Assembly (NCBI GenBank): GCA_023667285.1
Contig: JAMPAK010000001.1
Location: 574,383 to 638,382, forward strand
Origin: Muribaculaceae bacterium
GTDB taxonomy: Bacteria; Bacteroidota; Bacteroidia; Bacteroidales; Muribaculaceae
Length of the DNA stretch: 64,000 nucleotides
Direction: 5' to 3'
Shown: piece after piece, positions 44,703-52,958 of the stretch
Layout: every line of letters begins with the position of its first letter
Numbering within the stretch: the stretch's first letter is position 1
The notes under the pieces: model-generated
The model's input: the letters and a program-made list of their open reading frames with translations, nothing else
Databases searched by the model: none
What the model was told of the DNA's origin: nothing
Translations under genes and position numbers: made by a program

Positions 44703-45629
44703 TTATCCCAGGATTTTGCGGACGGACTTGGCGTCGGCCGCAAGTTGTGCGCGGAGTTTCTCAGGTGTTGGGAAGCGACGCTCGGGACGCATGTATTCGA
44801 TGAACTCTACGGTGATGTCCTCATCATAGAGATATCCATTGTAATCAAGGATGTGAGCCTCGATGGTGAGCTCGGACTGGGCCTCATCGTCGCTGAGAGT
44901 GGGGCGGTAGCCTATGTTGACCATGGCGTTTCGGCGCTCACCGTCGGGGGTGATGACGATGGCTGCATATGCTCCGGGTTTGGGTATCAAGGCTGAGGGC
45001 TCGAGCGGCCTGACATTTGCCGTGGCAAATCCGAGTGTGCGCCCGAGGTGGTTTCCGTTGACAACACGCCCTCTCAACCTATAGGGGCGCCCTAGAATCT
45101 CTGCTGCCTCGCGGGGCTTTCCCTCCATGAGCAGATGGCGGATGTTTGAAGAACTGACATGCCCTGACTTGCCGCGATATTCAGGCGCGGGGATGACTTC
45201 GATTCCCACCTTGCCGCCAATCTGACGGTAGCGCTCAAGTCCGTCGGGCCCATCGTGGCCAAACTTGTTGTTGAAGCCGAGGACAAGGGCATCGATGGCA
45301 AAGTTATTGTGGAGGAGACGGAGGAACTCCTCGGCCTGCAAACGGCGCAGTTTGTCGTTGAAACTCAGGAGTATTACATCGCTCGCACCGGCCTCACCGA
45401 GCATGTCGACACGGTCCTCTAGGGTGGAGAGGAGCGGGGGGGCCTCAAGGGGCCTGACCAGAGAGAGGGGATGGCGCGAGAAGGTGACGGCTGCACTGCG
45501 CAGCCCCCTGGCGCGAGCCTCTACGTTGAGGTAGTCAATGAGAAATCGGTGTCCGGGATGGACTCCGTCATACATGCCGACGGCGGCGATGCGCCTCGCG
45601 CTGCTGTCAGATTTGGTGATCAGTTTCAT
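44703..45629 (-). CDS. ribF: Bifunctional riboflavin kinase/FAD synthetase
   Basis: RibF makes FMN from riboflavin and then FAD. The 308-residue product has the N-terminal nucleotidyltransferase motif VGMYDGVHPGH near residues 17-27. The C-terminal flavokinase domain has GRVVNGNHLGRTLGFATANV near 189-208 and ends in the family's AQLAADAKSVRKIL-like helix. Its ATG overlaps the stop of the upstream HAD gene (ATGA). It ends against the apbE stop codon. Confidence 0.94.
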   Translation of the reverse strand: MKLITKSDSSARRIAAVGMYDGVHPGHRFLIDYLNVEARARGLRSAAVTFSRHPLSLVRPLEAPPLLSTLEDRVDMLGEAGASDVILLSFNDKLRRLQAEEFLRLLHNNFAIDALVLGFNNKFGHDGPDGLERYRQIGGKVGIEVIPAPEYRGKSGHVSSSNIRHLLMEGKPREAAEILGRPYRLRGRVVNGNHLGRTLGFATANVRPLEPSALIPKPGAYAAIVITPDGERRNAMVNIGYRPTLSDDEAQSELTIEAHILDYNGYLYDEDITVEFIEYMRPERRFPTPEKLRAQLAADAKSVRKILG

Positions 45630-46249
45630 TTATTGCAGAATTTTGCGAGGATGTCCATGAATTCGGTTCCCGGGGGTACTGTCTCGGCATTGAATCCCAA
45701 TGCTCTGGCGGCATCGACATTCGCCTGAGAGTCGTCGAAAAATAGAGTCTCCTCGGGCTTTATGCCGCAATGGCGGCATGTGTAGTCGAATATCTCAGGC
45801 TCAGGTTTGTAGCATTTTGCTTTATAACTGCAGACTGCGCCGTCGAAATAGTCGTCCATCTCAAGCCCCTCCTTGCGGAACTCGTTGGCTATGAAGCCTT
45901 CCATCATTATAGGATTGGTGTTTGAGAGGAGGAATATCTTGTAGCCATCCTTGCGAAGCTGCCTGAGGTCCTGCAGGCGTCTCACGGGGATTCCAAGAAG
46001 AAATTTATTGAAGGCTTCATCAATTTCGGTGTCAGTGACCGGACGTGAGAACAGCGGACGGATGCGACGTCTGAACTCGCCGGCGTCAATGTCGCCGCGT
46101 TCCAGCGCCAGGAAGTCGCCTTTCTGACCGTAGACGCCAAGGAATTCATCGGCGTCAGCCATACCTGCCTGGTGGAAAGCCTCGACACAGCGGTTGCGGT
46201 CGAGGTCCATTATCACGCCTCCGAGATCGAAGAGAAGATTCTGTATCAT
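45626..46249 (-). CDS. HAD-superfamily phosphatase
   Basis: The 207-residue product has motif I FDLGGVIMDLD (residues ~7-17), motif II LLSNTNP, the Lys of motif III in YKPEPEIF, and motif IV FFDDSQANVDAA. A helical cap between motifs I and II makes it a class IA HAD enzyme. The substrate could be a small phosphate ester. Coupling to ribF (ATGA overlap) invites the idea of a flavin or pyrimidine phosphate, but nothing in the sequence proves it. Confidence 0.88.
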   Translation of the reverse strand: MIQNLLFDLGGVIMDLDRNRCVEAFHQAGMADADEFLGVYGQKGDFLALERGDIDAGEFRRRIRPLFSRPVTDTEIDEAFNKFLLGIPVRRLQDLRQLRKDGYKIFLLSNTNPIMMEGFIANEFRKEGLEMDDYFDGAVCSYKAKCYKPEPEIFDYTCRHCGIKPEETLFFDDSQANVDAARALGFNAETVPPGTEFMDILAKFCNK

Positions 46250-46302
46250 TCTATTAAAAGGTAAAATTCAGTGAAAAGTTTATCCAGTTAATATCCGGAT
46301 TG

Positions 46303-46310
46303 CAAATTTA
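46303..46310 (-). promoter_or_regulatory. Candidate promoter of the HAD-ribF operon
   Basis: TAAATTTG on the - strand is a perfect -7 box about 54 nt before the HAD gene. The -33 region does not match. Confidence 0.45.
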
Positions 46311-46383
46311 CGATAAATAATCCGTTTAACTGATTGCGACGGTGTTCTGAAATGTTAAAAAGTCTGTAATTTTGGGCTGAGAA

Positions 46384-46415
46384 TTAGGTTGAGATTAATA
46401 TTTTTTATATTTTTG
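46384..46415 (+). promoter_or_regulatory. Promoter of the endonuclease/phosphatase-family gene
   Basis: TTAG (46384-46387), 20 nt, TATTTTTG (46408-46415). The start would be near 46419, leaving a leader of about 94 nt. A second -7-like box, TAATTTTG at 46367-46374, lacks a -33 box. Confidence 0.6.
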
Positions 46416-46512
46416 ACCTCTGACTTGTGACTTTCGGGTGCCTCATGTCCCGATGGTCGCTTTAATCGTTTGTCATTCAATAGTTAATCCTTACCTTAAA
46501 AGAATTCAGTTC

Positions 46513-47565
46513 ATGAAACGGATCATCCTTCCGCTCATTGTGGTAATGCTCACGGCCATGGAGCTGTGTGCACAAGGAAATGCATCAGACAAGAAACAAT
46601 TTATGGTCTTCGGTGTGGCCTTCTACAACCTTGAGAACCTCTTTGACACGATCAACAACAATGGGTCGTATGACCTCGAGTTCTCACCTGCAGGCTCGCG
46701 CCAGTGGAACGGGGAGAAATACTGGAGCAAGATTAACAATCTGGCCCGTGCTATCTCCAACATGACTTCGAAGACAACCCCCATGGGCCCGGCCATAATC
46801 GGTGTGAGTGAGATTGAGAACAAGTCAGTGCTCGATGATCTGGTGAGGGCTGAGGCCATCAAGAAATGGCGCCTCCAGGTGGTTCATCATGACTCTCCCG
46901 ACCGTCGTGGCGTGGACGTCAGCCTCCTCTACAATCCCCGCCTCTTCAAGGTGATTGACGTGACAAACCATACTCTGAAAATAGAGGGCTATGAGTCGTT
47001 CAGGACCCGTGACCAGATGTGTGTCACCGGAGTTCTTGGTGGTGACACGCTGAGTGTAATCGTCAACCACTGGCCTTCACGTCTGGGAGGACAGGAGCAG
47101 TCGAGCTATCTGCGCGAGGCTGCGGCAGACCTCTCCAAGCACATTGCAGACTCCCTCTGGGCCATTCGCCCCAACCAGGGTGTCATCGTGATGGGCGACC
47201 TCAATGACGACCCGATGGACAAATCGTGTGCCGTCAATCTCGGAGCAAACAAGGATGAGAACAAGGTGTCAGCCCACGGCTTCTTCAACCCCTGGTGGAA
47301 GATGCTCGACAAGGGTATAGGCACACTGGCCTACAAGAGTTCATGGAATCTCTTTGACCAGATAATCGTATCAGGCACGTTGCTTGAGAAAAACAATCCC
47401 GGCCGTCTGCATTACTGGAAATGTCGTGTGAACAACTTCGACTTCCTCATAGACCGTGAGGGTCAGCGCCAGGGCTATCCCAAGCGCACATTTGCCTCGG
47501 GCCAGTGGCTCAACGGTTATTCAGACCACTTCCCCACTGAGGTCTTCTTGATTAAGGAAAAGTGA
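46513..47565 (+). CDS. Secreted endonuclease/exonuclease/phosphatase-family protein
   Basis: The 350-residue product has a signal peptide (MKRIILPLIVVM start, cleavage near ELCAQ). The EEP fold follows: FYNLENLFDTINN near residues 37-49, the catalytic Glu region IIGVSEIENKSVLDDL, the NHWPSRLGGQEQS segment, VIVMGDLNDDPMD with the catalytic Asp/Asn, and the NGYSDHFPTEVFL end with the general-base His. Members cleave DNA, RNA, sugar phosphates or lipids; the relatives I know nearest this one are annotated as nucleases. The ATG at 46513 is preferred over 46438 because it creates the signal peptide. It heads the surface-protein locus. Confidence 0.88.
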   Translation: MKRIILPLIVVMLTAMELCAQGNASDKKQFMVFGVAFYNLENLFDTINNNGSYDLEFSPAGSRQWNGEKYWSKINNLARAISNMTSKTTPMGPAIIGVSEIENKSVLDDLVRAEAIKKWRLQVVHHDSPDRRGVDVSLLYNPRLFKVIDVTNHTLKIEGYESFRTRDQMCVTGVLGGDTLSVIVNHWPSRLGGQEQSSYLREAAADLSKHIADSLWAIRPNQGVIVMGDLNDDPMDKSCAVNLGANKDENKVSAHGFFNPWWKMLDKGIGTLAYKSSWNLFDQIIVSGTLLEKNNPGRLHYWKCRVNNFDFLIDREGQRQGYPKRTFASGQWLNGYSDHFPTEVFLIKEK

Positions 47566-47625
47566 GGATGTGTCCACACAGTGGTTGTCCCTGTTGAATC
47601 ACATTCAATAAAATGGAAATTTTAA

Positions 47626-48261
47626 ATGGCTGATAAAAAACCATTTGTAATCACCGTGGGCCGTCAATTTGGTTCGGGGGGGCGTGAACTCGGCAAAGCC
47701 CTGGCCAAAGAACTCGGCATAGATTACTATGACAAGGAACTCCTCATTGAGGCTGCAAAGAAAGCCGGGGTGAACCCGGAGTTTTTTGAGAAGAATGATG
47801 AGCGTTTTCCCTCGTTTCTCCACGGACTCTTCTCGTTCTCGATGGGTGTCACCCCTATGTGCTACTACACAGGGGGATCCTCCATCACTGACGATGGACT
47901 CTATAAGGCAGTGAGCGACTTCATCACACAGACGGCGGCAGAGAAATCGTTTGTGGTCGTGGGGCGTACAGCCGACTATATATTGCGCGACCATCCGCGT
48001 GTAGTCAACCTCTTTGTCCATGCTCCGATGGAGGAGTGTGTGAGACGCATAACAGAGCGGCAGGACGCCATTACACCTGAAAAGGCAGAGGCTCTTGCAC
48101 GGAAGACAAACAAATGGCGCGCGGACTACTACAACTTCTTCACCGATAAGGAGTGGGGGCACGCCGACTCTTATCATCTCACCGTCGACTCCTCAATCCT
48201 GCCCATCAAGGACTGTGTGGAACTGGTGAAGAACTACCTTAAACTAAGGGAAATAATCTGA
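47626..48261 (+). CDS. Cytidylate-kinase-like protein
   Basis: The 211-residue product has a P-loop variant ITVGRQFGSGGRELGKALAK (residues ~9-28) and the family's FVVVGRTADYILRDHP near 107-122. It is the short cytidylate-kinase-like type that lacks the long NMP-binding domain of true Cmk. It probably phosphorylates a nucleotide or small molecule, and the substrate is unknown. It lies between the EEP gene and the TonB receptor, 60 nt and 27 nt away. It has no signal peptide, so it is cytoplasmic. Confidence 0.88.
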   Translation: MADKKPFVITVGRQFGSGGRELGKALAKELGIDYYDKELLIEAAKKAGVNPEFFEKNDERFPSFLHGLFSFSMGVTPMCYYTGGSSITDDGLYKAVSDFITQTAAEKSFVVVGRTADYILRDHPRVVNLFVHAPMEECVRRITERQDAITPEKAEALARKTNKWRADYYNFFTDKEWGHADSYHLTVDSSILPIKDCVELVKNYLKLREII

Positions 48262-48288
48262 AAACACAAACAAATCAAACTTATATTT

Positions 48289-51054
48289 ATGAGAATCAAA
48301 CTGTTTCTGCTACTGCTGCTGACGGCTGCACTGCCGTCGCTTGCTCAAAAGACGGGCGTAGCCGGTACTGTTGTCGACTCAAACACGGGGGCACCCGTCG
48401 ACGGCGCCACCGTCATGCTCGACAATCAGGCTCTCACCGTCACCACAGGCCCGACGGGGACATTCGACTTCCCCGATGCGAAGCCCGGTGCTGAGGATCT
48501 CATAGTCCTCGCTTATGGCTATAATGACTACAGCCAGGCCATCATTATTCCGGCCGGCAAGAGCCTGAACCTCGGATTTGTGAAAATCCAAAGTTCCAAC
48601 GTGTTCGACACCTTCTTTGAGGAGCAAAACGACCTTCTTTTCGACCAGGCTGTGCTGGAGGATGAGGAAGGCAATATGCAGACCATCGCCGCACTCACCG
48701 GAGCCAGCGATGATATCTACTACAATTCTGCTTCTTATGATTTCCAGCCGTTCCGTTTCCGTGTGCGCGGCTATGACTCAAAATACACTGAGACATATAT
48801 CAACGGCATCTCGTTCAACGACCTTGCCCGCGGCCGCTTCAACTACTCGACTCTCGGCGGCATGAACCGTGCCTTCCGCGACCGCACCACGGCGCTCGGA
48901 CTCGGTGCCGCAGACTTCGGGTTCGGCAACATCGGCGGTGCATCGGACATCAACACACTCGCCTCACACTACGCGCCCGGCTTCAACGGGTCTGCAGCCT
49001 ATACAAACTCCAACTATATGCTGCGCGCCATGGCTCAGTATTCCTCCGGCCTCAACCAGAACGGATGGGCATTTTCCGTGAGCGGCATCGTGCGCTATGC
49101 CAATGAAGGCGTGGTCGAGGGCACATTCTATAATTCAGCAGGTCTCTTCGCCTCGCTCCAGAAGGTGTTCAACGACAAGCACTCGCTCAACCTCACAGTG
49201 TGGGGCGCTCCCACGCAGCGTGCCTCAAATCCCTCAACATACCTTGAGGCATATGAACTCGCTGACAATAACCTCTATAACCCCAACTGGGGCTATCAGG
49301 ACGGTAAGAAGCGTTCATCGCGTATCATCGAGACGTTTGATCCCACCGCCGTGCTCAACTGGGTGTGGAGACCCCGCGAGGGAACTACCCTCAACACCGG
49401 TGCTGCATTCCGTTCAGTCCACTATTCGACATCCTCACTCTCATGGTTTGATGGCCCGGATCCCCGCCCCGACTATTACCGCTATCTCCCTTCATTCTAT
49501 TATGAGGATGGCGAGCCCACTGAGACCTCAGACTACTATGCTCACCTCTGGCGCACAGACGAGAGTTTCCGTCAGCTCGACTGGGACTCATTCTACCAGG
49601 CCAACTACCTGAATAACCAATATGGCCGCGGCGGTGACCTCAGCAAGAAGGGCGCAGCAAGCTATATCCTTGAGGACCGTCACAGCAATCAGGCTGACTG
49701 GGTGTTCAACTCAGTGCTCAACCACCGTCTCAATGAGAATATGACACTCCAGGCCGGTGTCAGCGTCAACTACACCAGCGCCCACTACTACAAGACCATC
49801 CGCGACCTTCTGGGTGGTGAGTACTGGATTGACATCGACAAGTTTACAGAGCGCGACTTCCCCTCTGACCCTGACATGCTTCAGAACGACCTCCGCAACC
49901 CCAACCGCAAGGTGGGCGAGGGAGACATCTTCGACTACAACTACTATATCAACGCTGTCCAGGCCACAGCATGGATCCAGAATCAGATAGCACTTCCCCG
50001 CTGGGATATCAACTATGGCCTCAAACTCGGCTATACACAGTTCTACCGCGACGGCAAGATGCAGTCAGGCCGCGACCCGGAGAACTCTTATGGCAAGGGC
50101 ACTGTCCATCGCTTCGACACCGGTATGCTGAAAGCAGGTGCCACCTATAAGATTGATGGCCGCAATTACATACAGGCCCATGCCTCATATGGCACACAGG
50201 CTCCTCTCTTCGAGTATGCCTACATCTCGCCGCGCTACAAGGAGCGTGCCATCGACGGTCTTGAGAACGAGCGCATCCTCTCAGGCGACATCTCTTACAT
50301 CTGGAACTATCGCCGCTTCCGCGGTGCCATCACCGGTTTTTGGACAAATATGTATGACCAGACAGAGCGCACATCGTTCTATGACGACCAGTATTCAACC
50401 TATATGAACTATGTGCTCAAGAAGGTGAACACCACCTATAAGGGCATCGAGCTCGGCATGGCCTACAAGGTGACACCCTCTGTCACAGTGAGCGCCGCAG
50501 CCACTTATGCGAAGTATCAGTATAAGAACCGTCCCATCGGCACACGCTCATATGAGAATAACTTCCGCGCTGACACCACTCAGGTTGTGTATCTCAAGAA
50601 CTTCTATCTGGGAGGGACACCTCAAACCGCTGTCAACCTCGGCATCGATTGGGCAGCCCCCGGCTCATGGTTCTTCAACGTCAACGGTTCATGGATGGGC
50701 AACGCCTATGTTAACCTCTCGCCCGTGCGCCATGAGGCCCTCCCCGACCTCTGGGAGAAATATCCCTCTCAGGAGGAACTCGAGGCCAAGATGGATGAGC
50801 TCGCAAGCCAGGATAAACTCAAGGATGCCTTTGTGCTCAATGCCTCTATCGGCAAGGTTGTCTACATCAACCGCAAGGTGTCGATGAACTTCAACCTCAA
50901 TGTGGACAATATCCTCAATAACCGCAAAATCCAGACCTACGGCTATCAGCAGGGACGCTTCGACTACACCAACTACGACTCGCAGAAATATCCCAACAAG
51001 TATTCCTACGCACAGGGAATCAAGGTTTACTTCAATGTCGGTATCCGTTTCTAA
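48289..51054 (+). CDS. TonB-dependent outer membrane receptor
   Basis: The 921-residue product has a signal peptide (ends PSLAQ) and a carboxypeptidase-regulatory-like domain (~22-105, SNTGAPVDGATVML). A plug domain (~120-240) with FRFRVRGYDSKYTETYINGI comes next, and then a large barrel ending in NVGIRF with a terminal aromatic residue. It lacks the usual SusC plug signature and has no SusD neighbour, so it is an ordinary receptor. The two following DUF5689 lipoproteins may be its surface ligand-binding partners. The cargo is unknown. Confidence 0.9.
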   Translation: MRIKLFLLLLLTAALPSLAQKTGVAGTVVDSNTGAPVDGATVMLDNQALTVTTGPTGTFDFPDAKPGAEDLIVLAYGYNDYSQAIIIPAGKSLNLGFVKIQSSNVFDTFFEEQNDLLFDQAVLEDEEGNMQTIAALTGASDDIYYNSASYDFQPFRFRVRGYDSKYTETYINGISFNDLARGRFNYSTLGGMNRAFRDRTTALGLGAADFGFGNIGGASDINTLASHYAPGFNGSAAYTNSNYMLRAMAQYSSGLNQNGWAFSVSGIVRYANEGVVEGTFYNSAGLFASLQKVFNDKHSLNLTVWGAPTQRASNPSTYLEAYELADNNLYNPNWGYQDGKKRSSRIIETFDPTAVLNWVWRPREGTTLNTGAAFRSVHYSTSSLSWFDGPDPRPDYYRYLPSFYYEDGEPTETSDYYAHLWRTDESFRQLDWDSFYQANYLNNQYGRGGDLSKKGAASYILEDRHSNQADWVFNSVLNHRLNENMTLQAGVSVNYTSAHYYKTIRDLLGGEYWIDIDKFTERDFPSDPDMLQNDLRNPNRKVGEGDIFDYNYYINAVQATAWIQNQIALPRWDINYGLKLGYTQFYRDGKMQSGRDPENSYGKGTVHRFDTGMLKAGATYKIDGRNYIQAHASYGTQAPLFEYAYISPRYKERAIDGLENERILSGDISYIWNYRRFRGAITGFWTNMYDQTERTSFYDDQYSTYMNYVLKKVNTTYKGIELGMAYKVTPSVTVSAAATYAKYQYKNRPIGTRSYENNFRADTTQVVYLKNFYLGGTPQTAVNLGIDWAAPGSWFFNVNGSWMGNAYVNLSPVRHEALPDLWEKYPSQEELEAKMDELASQDKLKDAFVLNASIGKVVYINRKVSMNFNLNVDNILNNRKIQTYGYQQGRFDYTNYDSQKYPNKYSYAQGIKVYFNVGIRF

Positions 51055-51081
51055 TCACTCCATACTCACGAATATCAGAAT

Positions 51082-52926
51082 ATGAAACCATATAAGACCA
51101 TAATTGCCGCTGCCCTCGCTGCCGCCGTCTCAGGCGCTATGGTGAGCTGCGACGATGACTTCGACCGTCCGCCGGTGATCACGCCGGTGGCTACATATGA
51201 GGTCAACACACCTATCGCTGAATTCAAGGAGATGTTCTGGAACTACACCCAGAGCAATTCCTACACCACCATCCCCGTGAATGCTGAGGGTGACTCCATC
51301 ATAGTGGGCGGACGCATCACAACCTCCGACCTAGAGGGAAATGTCTATCAGACGCTCGTGGTTCAGGATGAGACAGGTGCCCTCTACTTCGGTGTCAATA
51401 TGTATGACATCAACGAGAAATATCAGTATGGCCAGGAGGTAAGAATAAATGTCACCGGCATGATTGTGGGTGGCTACAACGGACTTCTTCAGGTAGGCGG
51501 CATCTACAACGGCTCTCTGGGACGTATGGAGGAGGCTACCTTCACCACCCACGCCCAGGTTAACGGACTCCCCGACAAAGCCAAGGCTCAGGCTCTGATT
51601 GCTGACGCCACTATGGCCGAACTCAAGACTGCCAACTCGACTGCTGCAGGCGTGCAGGAGTGGCAGAGCCGTTTTGTCCGCTTCTCAGGCGTGCACTTCA
51701 ACGGAGGCGGTACACTGAAGTGGACAGACAATCCAGGCAATACAGGCTACTCTAATCGCACTCTCATTGATGCCGAGGGTAATGAGCTTACCTTCCGCAC
51801 CAGCAACAAGAGCACGTTTGCCGGCGAGACCCTTCCGGCCGGAACCGGAAATGTCGTGGCTATGCTCAGTTACTATAGCGGAAACTGGCAGCTCGTCATG
51901 ATGGATCCCGCCACTGACTGCACCGACTTTGATGGCACACCCTCTCAGCCCGACGGACCCTCAGGCGATGATATCTATGCAGCGTCGTTCAAGGATGGTA
52001 TGGAGAATTATGTGATTGAGAATGTCAAGGCTCCCGCTGAGGTGCCAGATATCTGGAAGCATGACTCAAAGTATGGCTATGTCATTGCAACCGCTTATGC
52101 CAACAACTCCAACTATGAGTCTGAGTCATGGCTCATCTCTCCCGTCATCGACCTCGGAGGCCAGGACAAGGCTTATCTTTCATATGAGCAGGCTCTGAAC
52201 TACTTCTCGTCAGTCACCGTAGCCCAGACCCAGGCTCAGGCCGCTATCCGCGAGGAGGGCTCGACGACATGGACAATGCTCACACCCTCTGCTTGGCCCA
52301 CAACAATGAACTGGGACTTCTCGTCTGTCGGCGACATTGACATATCTGCCTTCGCCGGTAAGAAGGTGCAGTTAGGTTTCCGTTACTCATCGACCGCCTC
52401 CAAGGCAGGAACATGGGAACTGAAGAATGTGGTGATCCGACCCACAGGCAATCCCTCGCCCGTCAATCCCGACACACCTGACACTCCCACAGTCGGCGCT
52501 AAGTTCAGCAAGGTGACTTCCATCACCTCGGGCAAGCAGTATGTCATTGTGACTGACGGCAAGATGGCCACACCTCTGTCCACCAACTATGGTTATCTCC
52601 AGGTGGTCGATGTGGCAGTGTCAGGCGATATTGTCGAGGCAGATGAGAAGAATGCCTTCACAATCGAGACAGCTGACGGTGGTTATACAATAAAGGATGC
52701 CTCAGGCAAATATTACTATATGACCGGCTCCTTCAACTCGTTCAATACAGATGCGTCAGCAGTGGCCGGAAGTGTCTTCACAATCACTACCGGAGCAGAC
52801 GGAACCATGACGATAACCAATGTCGCCATGGGGAAGACCCTGCAGTATGACTCCAAGTATTCATCATACGGTGCATACGCTGACATCACCCATCCCCTGC
52901 CTGTTCTTTACGAAAAGGTAAATTGA
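51082..52926 (+). CDS. Surface lipoprotein, DUF5689 and adhesin-like domains
   Basis: The 614-residue product has a lipoprotein signal with the Cys at 23, followed by DDDFD, an acidic tract like the Bacteroidetes surface export signal. Residues ~35-265 are DUF5689. This has an OB-fold look (IIVGGRITTSDLEGNVYQTL, VVQDETGALYFGV) as in nucleic-acid-binding modules of secreted nucleases. Residues ~300-455 are a choice-of-anchor-J/cleaved-adhesin domain (ESWLISPVIDLGG). A beta domain of unknown type closes it (~475-614). It follows the TonB receptor by 27 nt. Confidence 0.82.
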   Translation: MKPYKTIIAAALAAAVSGAMVSCDDDFDRPPVITPVATYEVNTPIAEFKEMFWNYTQSNSYTTIPVNAEGDSIIVGGRITTSDLEGNVYQTLVVQDETGALYFGVNMYDINEKYQYGQEVRINVTGMIVGGYNGLLQVGGIYNGSLGRMEEATFTTHAQVNGLPDKAKAQALIADATMAELKTANSTAAGVQEWQSRFVRFSGVHFNGGGTLKWTDNPGNTGYSNRTLIDAEGNELTFRTSNKSTFAGETLPAGTGNVVAMLSYYSGNWQLVMMDPATDCTDFDGTPSQPDGPSGDDIYAASFKDGMENYVIENVKAPAEVPDIWKHDSKYGYVIATAYANNSNYESESWLISPVIDLGGQDKAYLSYEQALNYFSSVTVAQTQAQAAIREEGSTTWTMLTPSAWPTTMNWDFSSVGDIDISAFAGKKVQLGFRYSSTASKAGTWELKNVVIRPTGNPSPVNPDTPDTPTVGAKFSKVTSITSGKQYVIVTDGKMATPLSTNYGYLQVVDVAVSGDIVEADEKNAFTIETADGGYTIKDASGKYYYMTGSFNSFNTDASAVAGSVFTITTGADGTMTITNVAMGKTLQYDSKYSSYGAYADITHPLPVLYEKVN

Positions 52927-52958
52927 ATTAACATCAATCAGAATTTTCGATTCAAATT

